Below are positions 25,026-34,910 of a DNA stretch of 64,000 nucleotides, piece after piece. Where the stretch lies: positions 17,071-81,070 of the forward strand of contig CAKSPU010000005.1 of assembly GCA_934486875.1 (NCBI GenBank). Reading direction: 5' to 3'. Each line of letters begins with the position of its first letter. Position 1 is the first letter of the stretch. The notes beneath the pieces are model-generated. The model saw nothing but the letters and a program-made list of their open reading frames with translations. It was not told the DNA's origin and did no database searches. The position numbers and the translations under genes are program-made. The stretch comes from an uncultured Oscillospiraceae bacterium (GTDB taxonomy: Bacteria > Bacillota > Clostridia > Oscillospirales > Ruminococcaceae).

Positions 25026-26717
25026 TTATTTTGCAGGATTTTCCGCAAGCCACTTCTCCGCAGCCTCCGCAATAGTCTTAAGAGCACTGTCACCGAAGGG
25101 CGTGTCAAGTCCCGCAGCGGCAACAAGTCCGTCAAAGGTCTCGGTTCCGCCGAGAGAAACGAGCTTCATATATCTCTCAAAGGCTTCGTTCCTGTCACGC
25201 TGCATAATTACCCAGAATTCAAGGGCAGCGGTCTGGGCAAGGCAGTAATCAATGTAATAGAAGGGGCGTTCGTAGATGTGGGTCTGACGCTGCCAGGCTC
25301 TGCCCTCGCCGTAGAAGGGGCTGCCGTCAAGGTCTATCCAGGGCATATAGATCGCTGTGAGCTTTTTCCACTCCTCAATTCGCTGTGCAGAGGTCATTTC
25401 GGGGTTTTCATAGACAATGTGCTGGAAATGATCCACCATTGAGCCGTAGGGAATGAACTTTATTGCGTCCTCAAAATGCTTGCGGCAGAATTTCTTTGCG
25501 CCGTCTCCGAAGAAATCCTCTGCACTTGCCCAGCCGAAAAACTCCATTGTCATAGAGTGTATCTCGCAGCTTTCGAGGGTGGGGAGCTGGATATCCGTGG
25601 GGCGCTTATGGCGGTTGACGTATGCCGCAAAGGCGTGACCCGCTTCGTGGGTTATTACCTCAACATCGCCCTGAGTGCCGTTGAAATTTGCAAAGATAAA
25701 GGGGCATTCAAAGTCGGTAAGCTCGGTGCAGTAGCCCCCTGCAGCCTTTCCCTTTCGGCTGAGAACGTCCATAAGCTCATTTTCCATCATAAAGTCAAAG
25801 AACTCGGCGGTGAGGGGGGAAAGTGCGTGATAAAAACGTCTGCCCGCTTCGAGGATATCCTCGGGAGTACCCTTGGGAACGGCGTTTCCGTCACGGTAGG
25901 CAACGGGTGTGTCGGGGTATTTCAGAGGATATGCCGCACCGATGCGCTTTGCCTGCTCTCTGTAAAGCTTGTCGGCGGCGGGAACGATATATTTCACCAC
26001 CGCTTCCCTGAACTTAGCCACATCTTCCGCAGTATAGCTGTTTCGGCACATATTGAGGTAGCCCAGAGGCACATAATCCCTGAAGCCCATTTTAACTGCT
26101 TCGGCATTTCTCACACGAACAAGGTCATCATAAATTCGGTCAAGCTCGGCTTCGTGCTCCTTGTAAAAGCCGCTTTCAGCCGCCCACGCCTTATGTCTGA
26201 GTTCATCATCGGGGGACTGCTTGTAGGGAGTGAGCTGGGAAAGGGTCAGCTTTTTGCCGTCAAAATCTATCTGAGCGGAAGCAATTAGCTTCTCATATTC
26301 GGTGGTCAGCTTGTTGTCCTCCTGCATTTCGGGGACGATCTCGGGGGAGAAGCTCTTAAGGAAAATGTCGGTATTGAGAAACATCACCCTGCCGAATTTT
26401 TTCTCCAGCTCGGGGCGGAACCTGCTTTCCGCAAGCGCCTTTGCAACCGACTGATTATACTCGGTAAAGGTGGGATTTGTGTTGTCGAAGAACTCGTTTT
26501 CGTCGCTGTAGAGCTTATCCTCGGTGTTTATGGTGTGGCGGATATAGCAGAGGTTGTACATTGTGCTGTAGCCCCCTGCGGTCTTGTCCCACGCAAGATA
26601 TGCGTCGGCGGCGGCATCTGCGGACAGGGCTTCCCTTATCTCTGCGGCTGCCTTGTCTGCGGCGGCTTTAAGGGTGTCCATATCGGGTCGGGTGTATTTC
26701 ATATCGGAAAATTTCAT
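25026..26717 (-). CDS. M3 family oligoendopeptidase
   Basis: A 563-residue zinc peptidase of the thimet/PepF group. The motif VITHEAGHAFAAYVNRH near residue 357 gives HExxH; the third ligand is a Glu in LESCEIHSMTMEFF about 25 residues later. No signal peptide, so it degrades medium-length peptides in the cytoplasm. It is transcribed toward the dipeptidase gene with a 35-bp gap, which fits a peptide catabolism unit. The start at 26717 has AAAGGAG upstream. Confidence 0.92.
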   Translation of the reverse strand: MKFSDMKYTRPDMDTLKAAADKAAAEIREALSADAAADAYLAWDKTAGGYSTMYNLCYIRHTINTEDKLYSDENEFFDNTNPTFTEYNQSVAKALAESRFRPELEKKFGRVMFLNTDIFLKSFSPEIVPEMQEDNKLTTEYEKLIASAQIDFDGKKLTLSQLTPYKQSPDDELRHKAWAAESGFYKEHEAELDRIYDDLVRVRNAEAVKMGFRDYVPLGYLNMCRNSYTAEDVAKFREAVVKYIVPAADKLYREQAKRIGAAYPLKYPDTPVAYRDGNAVPKGTPEDILEAGRRFYHALSPLTAEFFDFMMENELMDVLSRKGKAAGGYCTELTDFECPFIFANFNGTQGDVEVITHEAGHAFAAYVNRHKRPTDIQLPTLESCEIHSMTMEFFGWASAEDFFGDGAKKFCRKHFEDAIKFIPYGSMVDHFQHIVYENPEMTSAQRIEEWKKLTAIYMPWIDLDGSPFYGEGRAWQRQTHIYERPFYYIDYCLAQTAALEFWVIMQRDRNEAFERYMKLVSLGGTETFDGLVAAAGLDTPFGDSALKTIAEAAEKWLAENPAK

Positions 26718-26860
26718 AATGATGCAGTCTCCTTTGTGTTTTGATATACTATAATTTTACCTCTAAACGGGAAATTAGTCAATATTAATTTTCCGCATAG
26801 TACAAGTCCGCACAGCAATATAATATTATGATAAATAAGCATTTGAAAGGACTTGATACT

Positions 26861-28966
26861 TTGAGCAGATATGACCGCCCCGAGAGAAATGAAAAAGAGG
26901 TGAGCATCGCTCTTGCAGGCAACCCGAATGTGGGCAAATCCACCGTTTTCAACGCCCTCACGGGTATGAACCAGCACACGGGCAACTGGACGGGCAAGAC
27001 CGTTTCCACCGCAAGGGGAAAATGCCTGCGGGGCGGCGAAAACATCGTCCTCACCGATCTGCCCGGCACATATTCCCTTATGGCACATTCCGCCGAGGAG
27101 CAGGTGGCAAGGGATTTTATAGCATACGGCGGCAGCGAGGGGGTCATTGTGGTCTGCGACGCTTCCTGCCTTGAACGAAACCTCAACCTTGCGCTTCAGG
27201 TAATGGAGATAACCCCTCACACGATGATATGCGTAAATCTCCTTGATGAAGCGGCGAAAAAGAAAATTTCCGTTGACCTCCAAAAGCTCGAAGAGATACT
27301 CGGAGTACCTGTCTGCGGAGTTATCGCACGAAATGACACGGGGCTTGACGAAATGCTGTCACGGGTGGGGGAAATGTGCCAAACCACACTTTCAAGCCCA
27401 CCTGTCATATATCCCGACGAGGTGGAAAGAGCCGTGGAAGAGCTGTCCCCTGCCCTTGAAAATATCCTCAAAGGCAGGATATGCACCCGCTTTGCCGCCC
27501 TGCGCATTCTCGAACGAAGCGAGGAATTTATCTCCACCCTCGACAGCTTTACCTGCGGGGAACTGAAAAATGCCCTCAGCGATAAGGAAAGCGAGCTTGG
27601 CGCTGCATATGACCGTGCCGTATCTGTTTTAAACGAAAAGGGCACCGATGCCGCCGCTCTCCGTGACCTTACCGTGACCACCATAGTGCGCCGTGCGGAG
27701 GAGATCGCAGATATTGCAGTAAGGCGGGATATGCCCGATTACTACGAGCGTGACCGCAGGATAGACAGGATACTCACCCACAGGATATGGGGTCTGCCCG
27801 TAATGCTCCTTATGCTGGCGGTGATATTTTACATAACCATCGCAGGGGCAAATTACCCCTCGGCGTGGCTGTCCTCGGCTTTTTCGTCGCTGGGAGAGGT
27901 GCTCAGAGGGTGGCTGTACGGGGCAGGGTGTCCCGAATGGGCGGAAAGTATGCTCATTGACGGGGTGTACCGTGTCCTTACCTGGGTCACATCGGTTATG
28001 CTGCCCCCAATGGCGATATTTTTCCCACTGTTCACCCTCCTTGAAGATGTGGGATATCTTCCAAGGGCGGCATTCAATCTTGACAGGTATTTCAGCCGTG
28101 CAAATGCCTGCGGAAAGCAGGCTCTCACAATGGCTATGGGTCTCGGCTGCAATGCTGCGGGCATAACGGGGTGCAGGATAATCGATTCACCCAGGGAACG
28201 GCAGATAGCAATTCTCACCAACGTTTTTATGCCCTGCAACGGGCGCTTTCCCGCACTTATCACCCTGATCGGAATGCTTGCGGCCGTTGGCACAGGCGGC
28301 GGAAATATTATCAGCGCACTTATGCTCACAGGAGTCATCGCCCTGGGGGCAGTCCTCACCTTTATTATGTCACGTTTTCTTTCAAAAACCGTTCTCAAAG
28401 GCACCGCAACTTCATTTGCCCTTGAGCTGCCCCCCTACCGCCGTCCCCAGATAGGAAAAGTCCTTGTCCGCTCACTCCTTGACAGAACGGTTTTCGTCCT
28501 GGGAAGAGCCGTGACCGTGGCGGCTCCTGCGGGACTTATACTCTGGCTTCTTGCAAACATATCCGTGGGAGATGTTACCCTGCTTTCAAAATGCGCCGAT
28601 ATTCTCGACCCATTCGGCAGGCTTTTCGGTATGAACGGGGTGATAATACTTGCGTTTATCCTCGGTTTCCCCGCAAATGAGATAGTTCTGCCCATAATGA
28701 TGATGATATACACGGGTCAGAGCACCCTCACTGAGGCGGGCAGCGGCGCAATGGCGGAAATATTTGCGGCAAACGGCTGGACGGGTGTGACAACGGTGTG
28801 CGTTATCATATTTATGCTCTGCCACTTTCCCTGCTCCACTGCCTGCCTTACCATAAAAAAGGAAACAGGCTCGGTAAAGCAGACGCTTCTTGCAATGGCG
28901 CTCCCCACAGTTACGGGGCTTATCCTCTGCGGAACAGTGAACGGCGCTTATCACCTGTTTATATAA
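26861..28966 (+). CDS. feoB: Ferrous iron transport protein B
   Basis: A protein of about 701 residues. The N-terminal G domain has G1 GNPNVGKS near residue 21, G3 DLPGTYSL and G4 NLLDE (NxxD). A GDI-like helical domain follows, then about eight membrane helices with two gate regions (GLGCNAAGITGCRI and GFPANEIVLPI). It imports Fe2+ across the membrane, as expected for an anaerobe. No FeoA is adjacent. TTG 26861 has GAAAGGA 9 bp upstream and is favoured over ATG 26828. It is divergent from the M3 peptidase gene. Confidence 0.95.
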   Translation: MSRYDRPERNEKEVSIALAGNPNVGKSTVFNALTGMNQHTGNWTGKTVSTARGKCLRGGENIVLTDLPGTYSLMAHSAEEQVARDFIAYGGSEGVIVVCDASCLERNLNLALQVMEITPHTMICVNLLDEAAKKKISVDLQKLEEILGVPVCGVIARNDTGLDEMLSRVGEMCQTTLSSPPVIYPDEVERAVEELSPALENILKGRICTRFAALRILERSEEFISTLDSFTCGELKNALSDKESELGAAYDRAVSVLNEKGTDAAALRDLTVTTIVRRAEEIADIAVRRDMPDYYERDRRIDRILTHRIWGLPVMLLMLAVIFYITIAGANYPSAWLSSAFSSLGEVLRGWLYGAGCPEWAESMLIDGVYRVLTWVTSVMLPPMAIFFPLFTLLEDVGYLPRAAFNLDRYFSRANACGKQALTMAMGLGCNAAGITGCRIIDSPRERQIAILTNVFMPCNGRFPALITLIGMLAAVGTGGGNIISALMLTGVIALGAVLTFIMSRFLSKTVLKGTATSFALELPPYRRPQIGKVLVRSLLDRTVFVLGRAVTVAAPAGLILWLLANISVGDVTLLSKCADILDPFGRLFGMNGVIILAFILGFPANEIVLPIMMMIYTGQSTLTEAGSGAMAEIFAANGWTGVTTVCVIIFMLCHFPCSTACLTIKKETGSVKQTLLAMALPTVTGLILCGTVNGAYHLFI

Positions 28967-28967
28967 C

Positions 28968-29008
28968 AAAAAGGCTTCGGCAGCCATTCCTGCCGAAGCC
29001 TTTGTTTT
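28968..29008. terminator. Bidirectional terminator between feoB and the surface protein
   Basis: AAGGCTTCGGCA and its complement form a 12-bp stem, with A-run before and T-run after, between two convergent genes. Confidence 0.88.
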
Positions 29009-29024
29009 GATTTAATGAGGAGAA

Positions 29025-31919
29025 TTACTCAACAACAGCTGTGTAATTCTTGCCGCCCTCAACGGTAAATGTAGCATTACCGTTCTTGTCAAGGGTCTGG
29101 CTGTCGAGCTCAACGCTTGTGCTCTTTCTGCCCTTGTAGAGGGTAACAGTCTTGCCTGCGTATTCCTCGCCGAGCTTAACTGTGATCTTGCCCTCACCCT
29201 TGATGCCCTTAACGGAGCCGTTTGTCTTGATGTAGTTCATATCTGCATCATAAACAAAGATGTAAGAGTTGGGAGCTGCGTTCTTTACCATTGAAAGATA
29301 ACCGTTAGCCTTTGTTACGATAGTAACATTGCCTGCGGGCATTGTGAAGCTGCCGCTTTCGGTGATCTTGTTGATAACTCTGCCGCCGCAGTAAACATAT
29401 GCATCATAGCCGAAATCAACTCTGATGTTTATCTGTGTTCCTGCTGCTGCGGAAGAAGCGGTAAGAGTAACGTTTCTGTCAGCTGTGATAGAGTAGTAGG
29501 TAACTGTAGGAACGGGCTCGGGCTTAGGAGCGGGAGCTTCGTCGTAAACTACTGCGAATGTGGAATACTTGTCGGAAGAAACTGTGAGAGTCTTATTAGC
29601 AGCGTCATATGTGCCGCCGATGTTCATAGCTGCGCCGTCGTGAACTCTGATAACGGAGTATGTTCTGCCGTCAGCAATGATGCTGTCGGGAACGCCGATA
29701 ACGAAGGAAACAGGCTTGCTGCTGCTTGTAACAACAGTGGAAACGCCGTCCTTGGTCATTACGAGAGAAACATCAAGAAGGAAACCGAGGTGCATATTGT
29801 CGGCAAGCGCACCCTCAACAAGTGCCTTGTCCTCAGCGGAAACTGCGGTCTCGTCCTTTACGGTCATTACAACATCGAGCTTGTAGCCTGCTGCAACGAG
29901 GTCTGCATAATCATCGCCGAATACTGCCTTAAGAACGTCCTCCTTGGAGCCTGCGAAGCTTACGCTTACGCCCTCGGGAGCAACGATAACAGCATCTGCG
30001 GAGCCTACCTTCTTGAATACAGCTGCAACAGTAACGTTCTCAGCGGGCATTGTGAAGGTATTGCCTGTGATAGCTGTGCCGTTAACAGTGATCTGAGAAA
30101 GCTCATAGTCCTTGTCGGGTGTTGCGGTAACGGTAACGGTATCGCCCATCTGAGCGGTTGCCTTGTCAGCTGTAACTGTTCCGTTTGCAGCAGCATCAAC
30201 TGTTACGGTGTAGGTGGACTTCTTGAAGGTTACTTCAATTGTAACGTCCTTTTCGGGCATTGAGAAAGAAGTGCCTGTAATAGCCTCGCCGTTTACCTTA
30301 ACGGTATCAAGCTCATAGCCCTTGTCGGGAGTGATATCGAGTTCGATAACTGTATCCTTAACAGCGGAAGTTACGCCGACAACTACCTTGCCGTTTACGG
30401 GCTTGGTAACGTTGATAGCATATTCATCGGGAGGGAGCTCCTCGAATACAGCGGTAACTGTTACTTCCTTTGCGGGCATTGTGAAGGTGTTGTCAGCAGC
30501 AACTGTTACATCTTCGGATTCCCACTTGGAGAACTTGTAGCCCTTTGCAGCTGTATAATCAAGCTCTACAGTTTCGTTCTCAGCTGCTTCCTTGACATTT
30601 GCGGAAGCTGTGCCGTATGCGTCGTTGTTGGACTTTACGGTGACAGCGTAGGTGTTCTTTATTACATTAACTTCGCAGGAATCTGTAAGGCTCTTTTCAA
30701 CAGGAGATGTTACGGTAATTGTAGCCTTGCCTGCCGAAACTCCTGTAACCTTTCCGTCCTTGTCAACTTCTGCAACAGTCTTATCATCAGTTTCCCACTT
30801 TAATGTAGATGCGAGGACATCGGGAATGATCTCAACATCAATAGCGGCTGTATCGCCTACAGTAAGATCGGGAGCACTGATAATGCTGAGAGTAGGCTTG
30901 TTTAAGAGAAGTGTTGCTTTTGCAGTATAGGAAATATCACCTGTAAGTCCTACGGTTGCAAAGTTCTTCTCATCATAGAGCTGAACTCCCATCTGAGCAA
31001 GTGTTGTTGTGGAAGCGACCTCACCGAGAAGCTGAGCCATATCCATATAAACATAGAAATTGTCAGTGCCGTTCTCGATCTTTGTGGAATACTTGCCTGA
31101 GATCCAGCTGTAATCTGCGCAGGAACCGAAGGGCTGAGCTTCCAGATCGCCGTACTTCACTGTATCAGCGGAAGATACCTTTACTTCATAGAGAATACCT
31201 GCAAAGTTCTTGAGATATTCCTCTGCATTTGCATAATAAGCAGCGCTTGCAGCCTTGCTTGCAGCAGTAAAGAAATTGCTGGACCAGTTGTTGTTCTGGA
31301 GCGAGTTGGGATCCCATGATGCAGGCTCTATGGTCTGCTTTCCGCCGCCGAAAAGTGTTCCGAGGCCAACATCTGATGTAGGAGCAACCGCACTCTGAGA
31401 TGTTACCTTAACGATATCAAATGACTTGATATCAATTGCTGTTGCAAATGCCATCTGCAAATTTGCCTGCATAGAACTGCTGTGTGAGCTTCCGTCGCTC
31501 ATTGTAAGACGGAAGTCTGACAAAGGTACATAAGATACATAGTTATCCATTGTACTGTCACTTGTTGCCTTGAACTCTACGGTATAATCATCTGTATACC
31601 ATTTTGCTGCACAAGCCCAATCCTGGAAAGCTGTTATATCGTAAGTACTGGTTACAGATGCCACAAACTTAACATATGCATCGGGATCGGTCATATACGA
31701 TGAAATATCAACATTCCAATCAGAATTTGGGCAGCCGAGTGCGTCCCAGTTAGCACCTGAATAGCTTGCCGTGTACTTTTCAATTTTGGCAATTACTGTT
31801 TCTTTGCCTGTGGGTGCAGCTTTTACCGCATCAGCACTCACGCTCAGAGGCGCAAACGCCATAGTGGTAACAGCCATAGCCGCCGCTGTCAAAGACGCTA
31901 TGATCTTTTTCAGCTTCAT
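29025..31919 (-). CDS. Large secreted protein with BIG2 and InlB-type repeats
   Basis: A 964-residue exported protein with a clear signal peptide (MKLKKIIASLTAAAMAVTTM). The first 340 residues are a unique, aromatic-rich domain. A BIG2 Ig-like domain follows (about 345-425, SWET-like KWETDDKTVAEVDKDGKVTG). Three InlB-type beta repeats come next, each ending with an FTMPAKEVTVTAVF-like strand (about 430-640). A beta-rich region follows and a fourth repeat (SFTMPAGNVTIV) lies near 860. There is no LPxTG, dockerin or membrane anchor. Such proteins usually bind the surface, glycans or mucus. The repeats were probably amplified by duplication. Its own promoter is at 32007. Confidence 0.85.
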   Translation of the reverse strand: MKLKKIIASLTAAAMAVTTMAFAPLSVSADAVKAAPTGKETVIAKIEKYTASYSGANWDALGCPNSDWNVDISSYMTDPDAYVKFVASVTSTYDITAFQDWACAAKWYTDDYTVEFKATSDSTMDNYVSYVPLSDFRLTMSDGSSHSSSMQANLQMAFATAIDIKSFDIVKVTSQSAVAPTSDVGLGTLFGGGKQTIEPASWDPNSLQNNNWSSNFFTAASKAASAAYYANAEEYLKNFAGILYEVKVSSADTVKYGDLEAQPFGSCADYSWISGKYSTKIENGTDNFYVYMDMAQLLGEVASTTTLAQMGVQLYDEKNFATVGLTGDISYTAKATLLLNKPTLSIISAPDLTVGDTAAIDVEIIPDVLASTLKWETDDKTVAEVDKDGKVTGVSAGKATITVTSPVEKSLTDSCEVNVIKNTYAVTVKSNNDAYGTASANVKEAAENETVELDYTAAKGYKFSKWESEDVTVAADNTFTMPAKEVTVTAVFEELPPDEYAINVTKPVNGKVVVGVTSAVKDTVIELDITPDKGYELDTVKVNGEAITGTSFSMPEKDVTIEVTFKKSTYTVTVDAAANGTVTADKATAQMGDTVTVTATPDKDYELSQITVNGTAITGNTFTMPAENVTVAAVFKKVGSADAVIVAPEGVSVSFAGSKEDVLKAVFGDDYADLVAAGYKLDVVMTVKDETAVSAEDKALVEGALADNMHLGFLLDVSLVMTKDGVSTVVTSSSKPVSFVIGVPDSIIADGRTYSVIRVHDGAAMNIGGTYDAANKTLTVSSDKYSTFAVVYDEAPAPKPEPVPTVTYYSITADRNVTLTASSAAAGTQINIRVDFGYDAYVYCGGRVINKITESGSFTMPAGNVTIVTKANGYLSMVKNAAPNSYIFVYDADMNYIKTNGSVKGIKGEGKITVKLGEEYAGKTVTLYKGRKSTSVELDSQTLDKNGNATFTVEGGKNYTAVVE

Positions 31920-32006
31920 TTTTTATCTCCTCCTTAAAAATTTAAATGTTAATCGTTTTCCCGGTGAATGGGCAGGGAAAACAATTGTAAATAATTTTAC
32001 AGAATA

Positions 32007-32035
32007 ATTATATCATTAAAGTACACAATTTTCAA
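32007..32035 (-). promoter_or_regulatory. Promoter of the large surface protein gene
   Basis: On the minus strand TTGAAA and TATAAT are separated by 17 bp. The leader is about 80 nt and ends in an AAGGAGGAGAT ribosome binding site. Confidence 0.85.
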
Positions 32036-32113
32036 TCGTCATTTTAACAGATTACCCCTTGCTTTCTTTGTGTATTTATACCACAACATCGACATATCAC
32101 GTATATACGGCTG

Positions 32114-32147
32114 CAAAAATGCCCCTCGGAGCGCTTCCGAGGGGCTG
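32114..32147 (-). terminator. Terminator of rnr
   Basis: GCCCCTCGGA and TCCGAGGGGC form a stem; on the minus strand it is followed by ATTTTTG. Confidence 0.85.
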
Positions 32148-32150
32148 CTA

Positions 32151-34295
32151 TCATTCGTTTACAATAACAAAATCAATATTTCCGCTTGCAGGGTCTGCCT
32201 TGACGCATTTTACCTTAACGTGCTGTCCAACGGAATAAACCGCCTTGCCGTCCTTTGTGACGGAGAAATGACCGTCGAACTCGTATATGCCGTCGGGAAG
32301 AGTTTCAAGCTTTACAAGCCCCTCAACGGTATTTGGCAGCTCGATGTACATACCGTAATCGGTGACGGAGCTTACCATTCCCTCAAATGCCTCGCCCAGA
32401 TGAGCGGACATATATTCGGCAATGTAGCAGTCCTCGCACTCCCTCTCCACACGCATTGCGGTGAGCTCGCACTCGGAGGAGCGGGCTGCTGCGGCATTTG
32501 CAAATCTGCCGAACCTCTTTGCGATGACCGCAGCAGGAGCTTTTTCATAGCAAAGCTCGGTGAGGATACGGTGTATCGCAAGGTCGGGATAACGTCTGAT
32601 AGGAGAGGTAAAATGTGCATAATCCTTAAGTACAAGTCCGAAATGTCCCAGAGGTTCATCGGAATATTTCGCCTTTGCCATTGAGCGGAGCACCATATTG
32701 TTTATAACGGGGGAAAGGTCGGTGTCCCTTACGGAATCAAGTATCTCCGCAAGATGAACGGGCTTCACGCTTGAAAATGTCGGGTGGGGAATGTTCAGCC
32801 TGTCCGTTACCTCGATAAGCTCGGTTATCTTTTCGGGAGCGGGATCCTCGTGGACACGGTAAACAAAGGGAATGTTATGTTCCCTTGCGGTCTTTGCGGC
32901 GGATTCATTCGCCATAAGCATAAATTCCTCGATGATAAGCTCGGCTTTTCCCCTCTCTCTGCGGGAAACGCCCACGCATACCTCGTCCGGGTTTATTTCA
33001 AGCTTGCACTCGGGGGTGTCTATCTGAGGAGCGCCCCTTTTGAGCTTGTTTGCGGTGAGTATCTCCGCAAGCTCCTCCATAAGGAAGATAGTGTCAAAAA
33101 GTCCGTCGTATTTTTCCCTGATATCGTCGGGAAGTGCGGACATATTGTCCTTGCAGTCAAGAATTTTGTTTATCTCGCTGTAAACACCCTTTACACGGGA
33201 GCGGATAACTGTTTTGCTGAATTTGTACTTTATGAGCTTTCCCTCGCTGTCAAGCTCCATAAGGCAGGAAAATGCAAGCCTGTCCTCATTGGGGTTAAGG
33301 GAGCATATGCCGTTTGAAAGCTCCTTCGGCAGCATCGGTATTACCTTGTTTGCGTAGTATATTGATGTTCCACGCATAAAAGCGTCCTTGTCAAGCTCGG
33401 AATTCGGCTTTACATAGTGGGAAACATCGGCAATGTGAACGCCTAGAGCATAGCCGTTTTCTGTGCGTGAAACGGAAACGGCATCGTCGATATCCTTGGT
33501 GTCTGAGCCGTCAATGGTGAAAATTATCTCGTCTCTCAGGTCAAGACGGCTGAAAATGTCCTTGTCGGTTATTTTCATACCCGAAATATGCCTTGCTTCG
33601 TCCTGCACCGCAAGAGGAAATTCAACCTCCACATCATTCATATAAAGCACCGCAAGAGCACTGCTCACAGCTCTGTCGGAGCTGCCGAACACCGCACTTA
33701 TGCGGCATCGGTGCTCGGCGTGGCGCTCACCTCTCTTGGTGATGACCGCAAGCACCTTGTCCCCCTCTTTTGCGTCGGTGTCCCTGCCGCTGACGGCGAT
33801 AAGGTCACGGCAGAAGCTGTCGGGCTGAACATACCAGCTGTTATTTTCGCTGACAAGCGTTCCCGTAAATTCGGAGAAGCCCACCTTTGCCACCGAGCAG
33901 ACCTCCGCCTCGGGAGAATCGCCACGGGGAGGGATATCCCTCCTTGGAGGGATAAGTCTGCAAATTACCGTATCTCCGGGCATTGCTCCCTTAAGATACT
34001 TTCCGGGGACGAATATCTCCACACCGTCCTCACGGCGGACGAAACCGAAGGTCTTGTTTATCCTTGCCACCTCAGCCTTGAACATATCGTGAGCTTTGCA
34101 CAGGATATATCCCTGCTTTGTGAGCATAATATCGCCGCTTTCCGCAAGCCTTGCGGCAGCCTTTCTGAAATCCGCCTGAGATATTTTCTTTCCCTTTACC
34201 CTGCCGTAAAGCGCCTTTTCGGGCACGGCACGCTTGCCGCCCTGTTCAAGGACATTCAGTATTCTTGCAATACATATCTGAGATACCTCTGCCAT
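32151..34295 (-). CDS. rnr: Ribonuclease R
   Basis: A 714-residue 3'-5' exoribonuclease. An N-terminal winged-helix region is followed by cold-shock domains (KTFGFVRREDGVEIFVPGKY near 80), the RNB catalytic domain with the metal-binding IDGSDTKDIDDAV near 260, and a C-terminal S1 domain (FEGMVSSVTDYGMYIELP near 625). It degrades structured RNA and takes part in trans-translation. ATG 34295 has GGAGG 6 bp upstream. secG lies just upstream, an arrangement conserved in Firmicutes, but a hairpin separates them. Confidence 0.95.
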   Translation of the reverse strand: MAEVSQICIARILNVLEQGGKRAVPEKALYGRVKGKKISQADFRKAAARLAESGDIMLTKQGYILCKAHDMFKAEVARINKTFGFVRREDGVEIFVPGKYLKGAMPGDTVICRLIPPRRDIPPRGDSPEAEVCSVAKVGFSEFTGTLVSENNSWYVQPDSFCRDLIAVSGRDTDAKEGDKVLAVITKRGERHAEHRCRISAVFGSSDRAVSSALAVLYMNDVEVEFPLAVQDEARHISGMKITDKDIFSRLDLRDEIIFTIDGSDTKDIDDAVSVSRTENGYALGVHIADVSHYVKPNSELDKDAFMRGTSIYYANKVIPMLPKELSNGICSLNPNEDRLAFSCLMELDSEGKLIKYKFSKTVIRSRVKGVYSEINKILDCKDNMSALPDDIREKYDGLFDTIFLMEELAEILTANKLKRGAPQIDTPECKLEINPDEVCVGVSRRERGKAELIIEEFMLMANESAAKTAREHNIPFVYRVHEDPAPEKITELIEVTDRLNIPHPTFSSVKPVHLAEILDSVRDTDLSPVINNMVLRSMAKAKYSDEPLGHFGLVLKDYAHFTSPIRRYPDLAIHRILTELCYEKAPAAVIAKRFGRFANAAAARSSECELTAMRVERECEDCYIAEYMSAHLGEAFEGMVSSVTDYGMYIELPNTVEGLVKLETLPDGIYEFDGHFSVTKDGKAVYSVGQHVKVKCVKADPASGNIDFVIVNE

Positions 34296-34345
34296 AATTA
34301 CCTCCGATGAAAAATATAAGTGAATGAGCGTATATAGCAAAAAAG

Positions 34346-34374
34346 CTCCCGCACGGCAGTGCAGGAGCGGTCAG
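34346..34374 (-). terminator. Terminator or attenuator between secG and rnr
   Basis: On the minus strand GCTCCTGCACTGC pairs with a GTGCGGGAGC arm and is followed by six T. It lies after the secG stop and about 50 bp before rnr, so it should reduce read-through. Confidence 0.8.
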
Positions 34375-34381
34375 CCTTTTA

Positions 34382-34642
34382 TCAGCCCTTTGAAGCGACT
34401 ACGGAAATGATATTTACCGCAATTACTATGATAAAGAAGACAAAAGCAACGATCTTGGTCAGTCTTTCAAGAGCCTTTTCTCTTGTGTTCTGACAGTTCT
34501 TACCGTAAAAGCTGTCATTGTTGGAGCCCTGGATCGCACTTGTCATACCCTGCTGCTTCTGTGACTGCATAAGTGTGATAACAACAATAAAAACGCTGCA
34601 CGCAATAAGCACAATGCCGCTGATGATCTCGATAACGTCCAT
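34382..34642 (-). CDS. secG: Preprotein translocase subunit SecG
   Basis: An 86-residue protein with two transmembrane helices (about 4-23 and 60-80). A conserved cytoplasmic loop joins them (LMQSQKQQGMTSAIQG), followed by a Ser/Asn stretch where SecG proteins are glycine-rich. It is the small stimulatory subunit of SecYEG. Its position before rnr matches other Firmicutes. The start has TGGAGGAAAA upstream. Confidence 0.92.
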   Translation of the reverse strand: MDVIEIISGIVLIACSVFIVVITLMQSQKQQGMTSAIQGSNNDSFYGKNCQNTREKALERLTKIVAFVFFIIVIAVNIISVVASKG

Positions 34643-34700
34643 TATAATTTTTCCTCCATATTATATATGAATACATATACATCACTAATTTAGCAAGGCT

Positions 34701-34729
34701 ATTATACCACATTTTTTCCCTTTATGCAA
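34701..34729 (-). promoter_or_regulatory. Promoter of secG
   Basis: On the minus strand TTGCAT and TATAAT are separated by 17 bp. Confidence 0.82.
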
Positions 34730-34849
34730 GGGATTTGAGAAAATTTGTGCAAACAGAACAATTATTTGCCTTTATGCACCGCCACATATGACCTATCGGC
34801 AAGCTTATCTGCAATAATTCAGAGAATATTAATAAAAAGTCGATATATC

Positions 34850-34878
34850 TTGCGGCTTTTTTATGGGATAATTATAGT
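34850..34878 (+). promoter_or_regulatory. Promoter of coaX
   Basis: TTGCGG and TATAGT are separated by 17 bp; a second TATAAT lies at 34880. Confidence 0.6.
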
Positions 34879-34910
34879 GTATAATTATCGGAAATGAGAG
34901 GAAGAGCCTT

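Noticed and set aside
25476..26288. 270-codon plus-strand frame opposite the M3 peptidase
   Set aside because: Antisense shadow with unnatural composition.
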